A DNA stretch of 64,000 nt from assembly GCA_003674045.1 (NCBI GenBank), contig PENC01000001.1, positions 372,001-436,000 of the forward strand. The letters run 5' to 3'. This document shows positions 43,638 to 50,948 of this stretch, piece after piece. The position numbers and the translations under genes were made by a program. Source of the stretch: Streptomyces griseocarneus. GTDB lineage: Bacteria > Actinomycetota > Actinomycetes > Streptomycetales > Streptomycetaceae. Every line of letters begins with the position of its first letter. Position 1 is the stretch's first letter. The notes under the pieces were generated by a model that did not search any database, was not told where the DNA came from, and saw only the letters and a list, made by a program, of their open reading frames with translations.

Positions 43638-43673
43638 ATGTGCTCGGTGGACGCTCTGTTGAAGCTTCTTTGA
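43638..43673 (+). CDS. Possible second mini-ORF in the mgtA leader
   Basis: MCSVDALLKLL, starting 4 nt after the stop of the 19-residue ORF, so it could be read by re-initiation. It has no separate ribosome binding site. Evidence is weak. Confidence 0.25.
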   Translation: MCSVDALLKLL

Positions 43674-43943
43674 GCCTTTGAGCCGACCGGCGGCGGCCGT
43701 GCCCTTCCGGCACACCCTCGTCGTACCGCTGTCGCGGGATCATTCCCCTTTCCGGTGTTTCCGGCCGTCACGCCGTCACGGCCGTTGAATTTCCGTTTTC
43801 CCCTGCCCGGAGCGTGCTTTTCGCTGCCCCGGCGCATGTGGCCGAACCGACCTTTCGTCCTTCCGTAATTCCGCACCGCGATACGGCTGCGCCATTGCCG
43901 CGCCACGCCGTCATGCCGTGCTGCCCGGAGAGGTATTTCCGCC

Positions 43944-46694
43944 ATGACCAACACCACGCTCACCCCGCAGAAGCTCGCTCCGCCGGGCACCCCCTCGCCG
44001 CGTACCCGCAGGGACCGCAGGGCCGCCGAGCTGGAGGCGCGCACCCGGGCCGCCGGCGAGCGGCTCGCCCGCTGCAGCGCCCTGCCCGCCACCCAGGTGC
44101 TCGCCGACGTGAGCGCCACCCGGAACGGCCTGCGCCACGACGAGGCCGCCTCCCGCCGGGAGCGCTTCGGCGCCAACGTCGTCGCCCACGAGCGCGCGCC
44201 CCGCTGGTTCGTCCAGCTCGCCAAGGCCTACGTCAACCCCTTCATCGCCGTCCTCGTCGTGCTCGACCTGGTCATGCTCTGGCAGTGGCTCCAGGCCCCC
44301 GCCGACGAGCCGTTCGACCCGGGCATCGCCATCCTCGGCACGATGGTGCTGGTCAGCGGCGGTCTGCGGTTCTGGCAGGAGTACCGCTCGGGCCGCTCGG
44401 CCGCGGCGCTGCGGGCCCTGGTCACCACGACCACCGCCGTGCAGCGCCGCGAGGGCCGGGACAGCCGTCCCGTCACCGTCGAGCTGCCGATGGACCAGGT
44501 CGTCCCCGGCGACATCGTGCGCCTCGCGGCGGGCGACCTCGTCCCCGCCGACCTGCGGCTGCTCACCGCCAAGGACCTCATGGTCGGCCAGGCCGCCCTG
44601 TCCGGCGAGTCGCTGCCGGTGGCGAAGGCCGACACCCGTTCCCACGACTACGGGCAGAGCACCACCACCGACCCCGTCGAGGCCGACAACCTCTGCCTCA
44701 TGGGCACCACCGTCACCTCCGGCACCGCCTCCGGGGTCGTCGTCGCCACCGGCTCGGACACCTACTTCGGCTCGATGGCGGGCTCCCTCGTCGGCGAGCG
44801 CCCGCAGACCAGCTTCGACACCGGCGTGCGCAAGGTCAGCTTCCTGCTGATCCGCTTCATGCTGGTGATGGTCCCCGTCGTCTTCGCGATCAACGGCTTC
44901 ACCAAGGGCGCGTGGGACGAGGCGTTCATGTTCGCCCTCGCCGTTGCGGTCGGGCTCACCCCCGAGATGCTGCCGATGGTCGTCACCACCAACCTCGCCC
45001 GCGGCGCGGTCGCCATGTCCCGCCGCAAGGTCGTCGTCAAGCGCCTCAACGCCATCCAGAACCTCGGCGCGATGGACGTGCTCTGCACGGACAAGACCGG
45101 CACGCTCACCGAGGACCGCATCGTCCTCGACCGCTACCTCGACGTGCACGGCCAGGAGGACACCGAGGTCCTGGAGTACGCCTACCTCAACAGCCACTTC
45201 CAGACCGGGCTGCGCAACCTCATGGACCAGGCGGTCATCGACCGGGTGCTCGAGGCCGAGGAGGTTGTCGTCGACGCGCGGTTCGCCATGGTCGACGAGA
45301 TCCCCTTCGACTTCGCCCGCCGCCGGATGTCGGTGGTCCTGAACCGCAACGACCTGGCCGCGACCGGCGAGCCGGGCGAGCACATCATGATCACCAAGGG
45401 TGCGGTCGAGGAGGTCCTCGCGCTGTGCACCCACATGACCGACCGCGGCCGCCGCGTGGAGCTCACCGAGGAGCTGCGCCGCCGGGTCACCCGGACGGCC
45501 GAGGACCACAACCGGCAGGGCCTGCGCGTCCTGGCCGTGGCCACCCGCACGCTGCCCGCCGAGCGGACGACGTACACCCTCGCGGACGAGGCCGAGCTGA
45601 CCCTGATCGGCTTCCTCGCCTTCCTCGACCCGCCGAAGGCCGACGCCGCGGCCGCGCTCCAGGCGCTCGCCGACAAGGGCGTCGCCGTGAAGGTCGTCAC
45701 CGGCGACAACGAGCTGGTCGCGGCCCGGGTCTGCGCGGACGTGGGCATCGACGTGGGCCGGGTCGTCACCGGTACGGAGATCGACCGCCTCGACGAGGCC
45801 GAGCTGCGCGAACTGGTGCGCTCGACCACCCTGTTCGCGAAGACCAACCCGGTGCAGAAGGCCCGGATCGTGCGGGCGCTGCAGGCCGAGGGCCACACCG
45901 TCGGCTTCCTCGGCGACGGCATCAACGACGCCGCCGCGCTGCGCGACGCCGACGTCGGCATCTCGGTGGACACCGCGGTGGACATCGCCAAGGAGTCCGC
46001 GGACATCATCCTGCTGGAGAAGGACCTGATGGTCCTGGAGCAGGGCGTGGAGCAGGGCCGGACCACGTTCGGCAACACCATCAAGTACATCAAGATGACG
46101 GCCAGCTCGAACTTCGGCAACGTCTTCTCGGTGCTGGTGGCGAGCGCCTTCATCCCCTTCCAGCCGATGCTGGCGATCCACCTGCTGGTGCAGAACCTCG
46201 CGTACGACATCTCGCAGCTGGCCACCCCGTGGGACCGGATGGACCCGGAGTACCTGCGCAAGCCGCGCACCTGGGACGCGAAGGGCATCGCCCGCTTCAT
46301 GCTCTTCATCGGACCGATCAGCTCGGTCTTCGACATCACCACCTTCCTGGTGCTGTGGAACGTCTTCGGGGCGGACAGCGAGGCGCACCAGACGCTCTTC
46401 CAGTCCGGCTGGTTCGTCGAGGGCCTGCTCTCGCAGACGCTCATCGTGCACATGATCCGTACCCGCAAGATCCCCTTCATCCAGTCCCGGGCCTCGGTGC
46501 CGGTGCTGGTGATGACCGGTCTGGTGATGGCGCTCGGCATCGCCCTGCCGTTCTCGCCGCTGGCGTCCGCGCTGTCGATGCAGCCGCTGCCGCTCGGCTA
46601 CTTCCCGTGGCTCGTCGGCATCCTGCTGGCCTACTGCGCGCTGACCCAGGTGGTGAAGACCTGGTACATCCGGCGCTTCAGCACCTGGCTGTGA
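43944..46694 (+). CDS. mgtA: Magnesium-importing P-type ATPase (P3B)
   Basis: A 916-residue P-type ATPase of the MgtA/MgtB family that imports Mg2+ at low external supply. The phosphorylation motif is CTDKTGTLTE with D383; the dephosphorylation loop is LSGESLPVAK; the nucleotide domain has MITKGAVEEVL; the hinge is LGDGINDAAALRDADVGISV; and the membrane domain contains LTPEMLPMVVTTNLARGA and six C-terminal helices. The ATG at 43944 follows GAGAGG within 15 nt. An mgtC homologue follows 39 nt after the stop, the standard pairing. Expression is probably controlled through the leader at 43561-43673. Confidence 0.96.
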   Translation: MTNTTLTPQKLAPPGTPSPRTRRDRRAAELEARTRAAGERLARCSALPATQVLADVSATRNGLRHDEAASRRERFGANVVAHERAPRWFVQLAKAYVNPFIAVLVVLDLVMLWQWLQAPADEPFDPGIAILGTMVLVSGGLRFWQEYRSGRSAAALRALVTTTTAVQRREGRDSRPVTVELPMDQVVPGDIVRLAAGDLVPADLRLLTAKDLMVGQAALSGESLPVAKADTRSHDYGQSTTTDPVEADNLCLMGTTVTSGTASGVVVATGSDTYFGSMAGSLVGERPQTSFDTGVRKVSFLLIRFMLVMVPVVFAINGFTKGAWDEAFMFALAVAVGLTPEMLPMVVTTNLARGAVAMSRRKVVVKRLNAIQNLGAMDVLCTDKTGTLTEDRIVLDRYLDVHGQEDTEVLEYAYLNSHFQTGLRNLMDQAVIDRVLEAEEVVVDARFAMVDEIPFDFARRRMSVVLNRNDLAATGEPGEHIMITKGAVEEVLALCTHMTDRGRRVELTEELRRRVTRTAEDHNRQGLRVLAVATRTLPAERTTYTLADEAELTLIGFLAFLDPPKADAAAALQALADKGVAVKVVTGDNELVAARVCADVGIDVGRVVTGTEIDRLDEAELRELVRSTTLFAKTNPVQKARIVRALQAEGHTVGFLGDGINDAAALRDADVGISVDTAVDIAKESADIILLEKDLMVLEQGVEQGRTTFGNTIKYIKMTASSNFGNVFSVLVASAFIPFQPMLAIHLLVQNLAYDISQLATPWDRMDPEYLRKPRTWDAKGIARFMLFIGPISSVFDITTFLVLWNVFGADSEAHQTLFQSGWFVEGLLSQTLIVHMIRTRKIPFIQSRASVPVLVMTGLVMALGIALPFSPLASALSMQPLPLGYFPWLVGILLAYCALTQVVKTWYIRRFSTWL

Positions 46695-46733
46695 CGGACC
46701 GATAGAGATACGGACGAGGAGGAGTGGAGCAGC

Positions 46734-47531
46734 ATGGTCATCGTCAACGAGTGGCACATGGCGGCCAACATCGGGGCCGGTCTGGGTTTCGGTGCGATCA
46801 TCGGCCTGGAGCGGCAGTGGCGGGCGCGCATGGCCGGCCTGCGGACGAACGCGCTGGTCGCGGCGGGCTCCGCCCTCTTCGTCCTGCTGTCGCAGTACGG
46901 CTTCGCGTCGGCGACGAGCACCACGGGCTACGACGGCTCGCGGGTCGCCGCCCAGATCGTGTCCGGCATCGGCTTCCTCGGCGCGGGCGTCATCATGCGT
47001 GACGGGCTGAGCGTGCGCGGTCTCAACACCGCGGCCACCCTGTGGTGTTCGGCCGCGGTCGGCGCCCTCGCGGGCACGGGCCTCTATGTGGTCGCGGCGC
47101 TCGGCACCGTGGGCGTGGTGGGGGCGAACACCCTGCTGCGGCCGCTGGCCCGCGGGCTCGACCGTGGCAATCACGGCGGTGTGGAAGTGGCCACCGACTA
47201 CCACTTCGAGGTCGTCTGCACGGAAGCCGCGGAGGCACACATCCGGACGCTGGTCGTCCAGGCCGTGACCCGGCCGGGCTTCCGGCTGCGCTCGGTGTAC
47301 AGCAACGACGTGGAGACCGGCGGCAAGGTGGCGGTCGCGGCCGACCTCACGACCGAGAAGCGCGACGACAGCCTGCTCGAAGAGGCCGTCAGCAGGCTGT
47401 CGTTGGAGCCCGCGGTCACCGCCGTCCGCTGGACCGTGCTGCACGGCCCCGACGACGCCGGGGACGACGACTACGCCGGCGAGGGGCGGGGGTCCCGGCG
47501 CCGGGTGCGGGACTTCTTCACGGGACGGTGA
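46734..47531 (+). CDS. MgtC/SapB family protein
   Basis: A 265-residue membrane protein with an N-terminal MgtC/SapB domain: GFGAIIGLERQWRARMAGLR, TNALVAAGSALFVLLSQYGF, RVAAQIVSGIGFLGAGVIMR and GLSVRGLNTAATLWCSAAVG, followed by a cytoplasmic ACT-like C-terminal domain (about 150-245). In enterobacteria and mycobacteria MgtC helps survival at low Mg2+ by restraining the F1Fo ATP synthase. GAGGAGGAGTG stands before the ATG. It is surely co-transcribed with mgtA. Confidence 0.93.
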   Translation: MVIVNEWHMAANIGAGLGFGAIIGLERQWRARMAGLRTNALVAAGSALFVLLSQYGFASATSTTGYDGSRVAAQIVSGIGFLGAGVIMRDGLSVRGLNTAATLWCSAAVGALAGTGLYVVAALGTVGVVGANTLLRPLARGLDRGNHGGVEVATDYHFEVVCTEAAEAHIRTLVVQAVTRPGFRLRSVYSNDVETGGKVAVAADLTTEKRDDSLLEEAVSRLSLEPAVTAVRWTVLHGPDDAGDDDYAGEGRGSRRRVRDFFTGR

Positions 47532-47551
47532 CCCCGGTACTTGTCGAGCCC

Positions 47552-47595
47552 GACACTCCGGTTGGCCGCCGCGCAGGGCGGCCAACCGGAGTGTC
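47552..47595 (+). terminator. Very strong hairpin terminator after mgtC
   Basis: GACACTCCGGTTGGCCGCC (47552-47570) pairs with GGCGGCCAACCGGAGTGTC (47577-47595): 19 perfect base pairs with a 6-nt loop. It insulates the peptide locus downstream. Confidence 0.93.
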
Positions 47596-48122
47596 CGCCC
47601 CTGCCCAAGGGCTCCCCAAGAGGCCGTAAAGTCCGCGCTGACCTGGGAGTTGACGAGTTTTTAAGGCGCAGCAGACGCCAATGGCATATGCCAGATCCAT
47701 AGCACCTGTGATTGACGTCACATTTGGATTCCAGTGCCAGTTTTCAGGTTCTCCCTGCCGTGACGCGCGTCACGAGTGTTGGATCATGGCTGAAAATTAA
47801 GGGCCACAGGGTCGCCGATTTGCCTCCCGGACACTTTTCCGGTGTCGGCCTCCGGTTGGAATTGATCCTTCAGGTCGGGGAGGGTCCTGACACAAGAGGG
47901 CAAGCAGGGGTCATCCGGCCGCTGTCGGGCCGAACCGTCGGGCCTTCAACTGCTGTGAGACCTCTCTCAACCCGGACCAATGCCGCTCGGGCGGCAATCC
48001 GGACAGTTCGCGAATCAAACCCACGCGCATTCCGGCCGTTGTCGTCGGCGACATTGCGCCGGGTTCGACGGGTGCTGTTTTCTTGCGGTCAGGTAAGCAG
48101 CGGATCTGGGGGTATGCCGGTT
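47596..48122. promoter_or_regulatory. Long AT-richer promoter region of the peptide locus
   Basis: About 530 bp without a gene. It has an AT-rich part (e.g. AGTTTTTAAGG, GCTGAAAATTAAGG) and three palindromes: TGGCATATGCCA (47682-47693), TGACGTCA (47713-47720) and the 16-bp CGTGACGCGCGTCACG (47759-47774). Two TTGACG hexamers (47650, 47712) could be -35 boxes, but no convincing -10 is at the right distance. This is the likely control region for the array of small ORFs and their flanking genes. Confidence 0.5.
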
Positions 48123-49193
48123 ATGGCAATCAAGATCAACCCTGCTAGGTACAGTCAGTTCGGGCCGGCCGAGGGAAGCATCTTCTGCCTGATCACCAAT
48201 CAGGAGATGGAAAAGGACCTCGAAATCGTCAAGGATGCCCCCTACGCGGAGTACCGGACGATTATCCTGCGCCCCGGGGACGACTTCGAGGCGATGCTCG
48301 CTGATGAAACGATTCCGCAGCAGTCGCACTCACTGGTCATCTCCCCTTACCGATTCTTCGAGTCGCCGTCCGAGGAAGCGCTCGGCCCGCGCCGGAAACT
48401 GATGGGCATGGCGTGCAACTCCACGCCCACCGACCTGTCCGTCATCCGGCACTTCATCCGGGTCATCGAGAACACCTCGGCACAGGAACAGGCCGAATTC
48501 AGCGACCGGTTCTTCGAGCTCGCGGAATCCACCGACCACCTGATATACGTCGACGAGCGGCACGGCACCCGCGCGGTCCTCGACCACCTGGCCGACGACC
48601 TGGTGTGGAACCAGCAGGCGGGCCCGCTGGAGTGGGGCGAGCAGCAGATCGTGCCCTCGGGCGAGATCAGCGTGCTGCCGATGCAGATCGTCGAATTCGA
48701 CGAGAGCCTGCACCTGCCGCTCGAAGGTGAGATCGCCTTCCGCGGATTCCCGATCCTGCACAACGGGACGCCGTCCTTCACCCGCAAGGACCAGGCCCGG
48801 CTGCAGGGCAGGCTCGCCGGACTGGAGCACGAGGCCGTGGTCGCCACGGTGCGCAAGGGCAGCATCACCGACCTGCGCCCGCACCGCCCGGCCGGTGCCC
48901 CGGTCGCCAAGACTTTCGAGACGATGTTCGAGATCGACTCCCGCTACACCCTGGTCTGGGAGATCGGACACGCCCTCAACACCAGCCTGGACATCCTGCC
49001 GGGCAACCACGCGATGAACGAGGTCTACGGAGGCGACCGGGGCTGCCTCCACTGGGGCCTGGGGCTCACCCCCTTCACCCAGTACCACCTCGACATCATC
49101 TCGCCCGACACCACCGTCTACACCGAGAGCGGTGAAGTGGTGCTGGGCAACAAAGGCGGCGCTCCCGGTGTGAAGAAGGCCGCCGGTCTCTGA
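48123..49193 (+). CDS. M29 aminopeptidase-like protein with intact metal-ligand pattern, first protein of the peptide locus
   Basis: A 356-residue soluble protein. The C-terminal third resembles leucyl aminopeptidase T (M29): E280 in YTLVWEIGHALN, E300 in AMNEVYGGD, H310 in RGCLHWGLGL, and H322/D324 in QYHLDII, the Glu/Glu/His/His/Asp set that binds two metals in that family. The middle has the typical PSGEISVLP and LEGEIAFRGFP segments. The N-terminal part (TNQEMEKDLEIVKDAPYAEY) is not recognised. ATG at 48123 is preferred because GGGGG lies 10 nt before it; an ATG at 48114 is possible. It sits just before four tiny ORFs and is paralogous to the protein after them. It may trim or modify the peptides; that is inference. 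Confidence 0.8.
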   Translation: MAIKINPARYSQFGPAEGSIFCLITNQEMEKDLEIVKDAPYAEYRTIILRPGDDFEAMLADETIPQQSHSLVISPYRFFESPSEEALGPRRKLMGMACNSTPTDLSVIRHFIRVIENTSAQEQAEFSDRFFELAESTDHLIYVDERHGTRAVLDHLADDLVWNQQAGPLEWGEQQIVPSGEISVLPMQIVEFDESLHLPLEGEIAFRGFPILHNGTPSFTRKDQARLQGRLAGLEHEAVVATVRKGSITDLRPHRPAGAPVAKTFETMFEIDSRYTLVWEIGHALNTSLDILPGNHAMNEVYGGDRGCLHWGLGLTPFTQYHLDIISPDTTVYTESGEVVLGNKGGAPGVKKAAGL

Positions 49194-49250
49194 CCGGCCC
49201 CGGCCCCGCGCGAGGGAGCGCGAATCCAAAAAAGGAAGGAGGTGGCAGCC

Positions 49251-49310
49251 ATGAAGAAGACCATCAAGGTGCGCAAGAACAGCAACTACCTCGGCACGCT
49301 GCTGGGCTGA
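49251..49310 (+). CDS. 19-residue peptide gene, copy 1
   Basis: MKKTIKVRKNSNYLGTLLG with an ATG start. GGAAGGAGGTGG precedes it at ideal spacing. The first ten residues are strongly cationic (six Lys/Arg in total), the end is hydrophobic with a tyrosine and YLGTLLG. No signal peptide or double-glycine site is evident. It could be a RiPP precursor, a cationic amphipathic antimicrobial, or a signal. It matches no named precursor class that I know. Confidence 0.85.
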   Translation: MKKTIKVRKNSNYLGTLLG

Positions 49311-49358
49311 AGCCCGTGAGCGGCCTGTCGGATTCGATGGCGAGAGGGGGTGTTCTCC

Positions 49359-49418
49359 GTGAAGAAGACCATCAAGGTCCGCAAGAACAGCAACTACCTC
49401 GGGACCCTGCTGGGCTGA
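49359..49418 (+). CDS. 19-residue peptide gene, copy 2
   Basis: Same peptide as copy 1 from a GTG start, with GAGAGGGGG upstream. Relative to copy 1 it uses GTC for Val7, GGG for Gly15 and ACC for Thr16, all silent. Conservation of the protein with synonymous change argues that the ORF is translated and under selection. Confidence 0.85.
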   Translation: MKKTIKVRKNSNYLGTLLG

Positions 49419-49463
49419 TTCCCAGGAGGCCGTCGGATTCGTGAGAGAGGGGAGGTGGCAGCC

Positions 49464-49523
49464 ATGAAGAAGACCATCAAGGTGCGCAAGAACAGCAACT
49501 ACCTCGGCACGCTGCTGGGCTGA
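49464..49523 (+). CDS. 19-residue peptide gene, copy 3
   Basis: Base-for-base identical to copy 1 through the stop codon, with ATG start and GAGGGGAGGTGG upstream. It arises from the 213-bp-offset duplication. Confidence 0.85.
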   Translation: MKKTIKVRKNSNYLGTLLG

Positions 49524-49571
49524 GCCCCGTGAGCGGCCTGTCGGATTCGATGGCGAGAGGGGGTGTTCTCC

Positions 49572-49631
49572 GTGAAGAAGACCATCAAGGTCCGCAAGAA
49601 CAGCAACTACCTCGGCACCCTCCTGGGCTGA
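49572..49631 (+). CDS. 19-residue peptide gene, copy 4
   Basis: Same peptide from a GTG start. It follows copy 2 except for GGC at Gly15 and CTC at Leu17, again silent. GAGAGGGGG lies upstream. Confidence 0.85.
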   Translation: MKKTIKVRKNSNYLGTLLG

Positions 49632-49662
49632 ACCGAGTGACGGCCGGCCCGAGGGCGCGGCC

Positions 49663-49710
49663 CAGTGCGAGGCGGGTCGAGGTGCTGACTCGACCCGCCT
49701 CGCCGCACTG
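49663..49710 (+). terminator. Bulged long hairpin between the peptide array and the second M29-like gene
   Basis: CAGTGCGAGGCGGGTCGAG (49663-49681) pairs with 49689-49710 through 19 pairs, interrupted by a 3-nt bulge on the 3' side, with a 7-nt loop. It ends 26 nt before the next ATG, so it may be an attenuator or 3' stabiliser that keeps peptide mRNA more abundant than the downstream enzyme mRNA. Confidence 0.7.
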
Positions 49711-49736
49711 CACCGAAGAGATCCGGGAGTGTCGCA

Positions 49737-50807
49737 ATGATTGTCGTCCGACCTACGGCCTATCGCCAGTACACGGCGGGTCGTGACCATTTCGTGCTCG
49801 TCGTGGAAAAGGCCCTCGCAGACTTCTTCCGGATCGAGCAGGGAACCCGTCACCAGCACCACACCACCGTCCATGCGGAGCCCGGCCGCTCCCTCGCCGA
49901 CGTGCTCCGCGCCGATGTGCCCGAGAACGCCGACGTCCTCGTGGCCGCGGCCGACGACGCCCTGCTGACCGCGCCGACCGTGGACATCGGCCCCGGACGC
50001 ACCGTCGCCGCCGTGCGCATGGGCAGCGGACCGCTCGCCCTCGACCAGACCCGCACTCTGCTGGAGGCCCTGGAACGGACCGACCCCGAGGAGGTGCGGC
50101 GCCGCGCCGACGCGCTGTCCACCGCGCTCGCCACGGCGGGCGGCCTGCGGATCGAGGACCCGCTCACCGGCTCCGTCGCCGAGGTGACCGTCACCCGCCC
50201 CACCTGGGCGCGGACGGACACCGGCGTCTTCACCCCCGGCTCCGTCCACCTGGCGCCCACCGGCACGCTGCGGCTGGCCACCGGCGTCACCGGGACCACC
50301 CTCTCCGGCCAGATCGCGGTCAAGGGCTGGCCCGTCGTCCGCGCCCGCTCCGCCGGTGACACCCGCCGCCACGAGCTCTACGAGCAGCTGACCGGGCTGT
50401 CCCACTACCCGCTCGTGCTCACCGTCGACGACGGCGAGGTCACCGACCTCAAGGCCGCCGCCCCCGGCTCGGGTGCCGCCGCGGCCACCCTGGAGGCCCT
50501 CTTCGCCGAGCACTCCGACCACTCCGTCGTCTCCGGCGTGGAGTTCGGGCTCAGCGCGGGCACCCAGCCGCTGCCCTTCAACGCCGAGGCCAACTCGGCC
50601 GCCGCGGGCCGCGGCACGGCCTCCCTCCACCTGGTGCTCGGCGAACTCCCGCAGACGCCCTACCAGCTGACCCTGGCCTGCGCGACCAGCACGGCCACGG
50701 CGGCGGGTGGCACCCAGGCACTCGCGGGCACCGGCACCGAGGCGACCGGCGAACGCCCCCGGCGCCGTATGAACCGCGTGACCTCCGCCAGCTGCGGCTG
50801 CCACTGA
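49737..50807 (+). CDS. Second M29-like protein, lacking the terminal metal ligands
   Basis: Also exactly 356 residues, with the same segment order as the protein before the array: APTGTLRLATGVTGTTLSGQ, IAVKGWPVV, VLTVDDGEVTDLKA, then SGVEFGLSAG (E269), NAEANSAAAG (E284) and SLHLVLGEL (H298). Where the first protein has YHLD, this one has YQLT (Q310, T312), so two metal ligands are missing and peptidase activity is doubtful. A distinctive C-terminal tail ends TSASCGCH. GGGAG precedes the ATG. It may be a pseudo-enzyme partner, e.g. a precursor-binding subunit of a heteromeric complex. The homology is my own pattern comparison. Confidence 0.75.
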   Translation: MIVVRPTAYRQYTAGRDHFVLVVEKALADFFRIEQGTRHQHHTTVHAEPGRSLADVLRADVPENADVLVAAADDALLTAPTVDIGPGRTVAAVRMGSGPLALDQTRTLLEALERTDPEEVRRRADALSTALATAGGLRIEDPLTGSVAEVTVTRPTWARTDTGVFTPGSVHLAPTGTLRLATGVTGTTLSGQIAVKGWPVVRARSAGDTRRHELYEQLTGLSHYPLVLTVDDGEVTDLKAAAPGSGAAAATLEALFAEHSDHSVVSGVEFGLSAGTQPLPFNAEANSAAAGRGTASLHLVLGELPQTPYQLTLACATSTATAAGGTQALAGTGTEATGERPRRRMNRVTSASCGCH

Positions 50808-50820
50808 CCGCACCCGGTGG

Positions 50821-50912
50821 GCGCCCACCGGGGTGCCTTGTGCGCCGGGCGTGCGGCTGCCGGATTCGTCGTGGCCGGCCGCGCAGTTCCCCGCGTCCCT
50901 GACGGGGCGCCG
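50821..50912 (-). repeat. Dispersed intergenic repeat copy
   Basis: Contains GGGGTGCCTTGTGCGCCGGG, GTGCGGCTGCCGG and GGCCGCGCAGTTCCCCGCGT, then CCCTGACGGGGCGC, upstream of the S9 peptidase gene. Confidence 0.75.
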
Positions 50913-50948
50913 CCCCGGACCCGACGGAGCCGTAGGAGAAGCACAGCG

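Larger units (their letters stand above)
43561..43673 (+). promoter_or_regulatory. Structured leader of mgtA
   Basis: Within about 110 nt are several local hairpins: CGGGA/TCCCG (43570-43574 with 43588-43592), CGAGG/CCTCG (43591-43595 with 43601-43605) and CAGTG/CACTG (43609-43613 with 43628-43632). They coincide with two mini-ORFs. The leader lies 270-380 nt before mgtA. It does not look like the ykoK (M-box) riboswitch consensus. The remaining 43674-43943 shows no gene. Confidence 0.45.
49238..49631 (+). repeat. Tandem array: 181-bp segment duplicated at 213-bp offset, each holding two small ORFs
   Basis: 49238-49418 and 49451-49631 are nearly identical. Within each, the two ORF units are also related, including spacers with GTCGGATTCG and GAGAGGGG. 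Unit starts fall at 49251, 49359, 49464 and 49572 (spacing 108, 105, 108). This implies an older unit duplication and a recent doublet duplication. Confidence 0.92.

Noticed and set aside
43440..43943. M-box (ykoK) magnesium riboswitch before mgtA
   Set aside because: I could not find the conserved M-box core; the leader instead shows short local hairpins and translated mini-ORFs.
43911..47585. Open frame of 1224 codons antisense to mgtA-mgtC
   Set aside because: The plus-strand products match P-type ATPase and MgtC motif by motif.
49238..49631. CRISPR-like or simple tandem repeat interpretation of the array
   Set aside because: Units are about 105 nt and differ silently within ORFs, with ribosome binding sites kept; there are no spacer-like unique segments and no cas genes.
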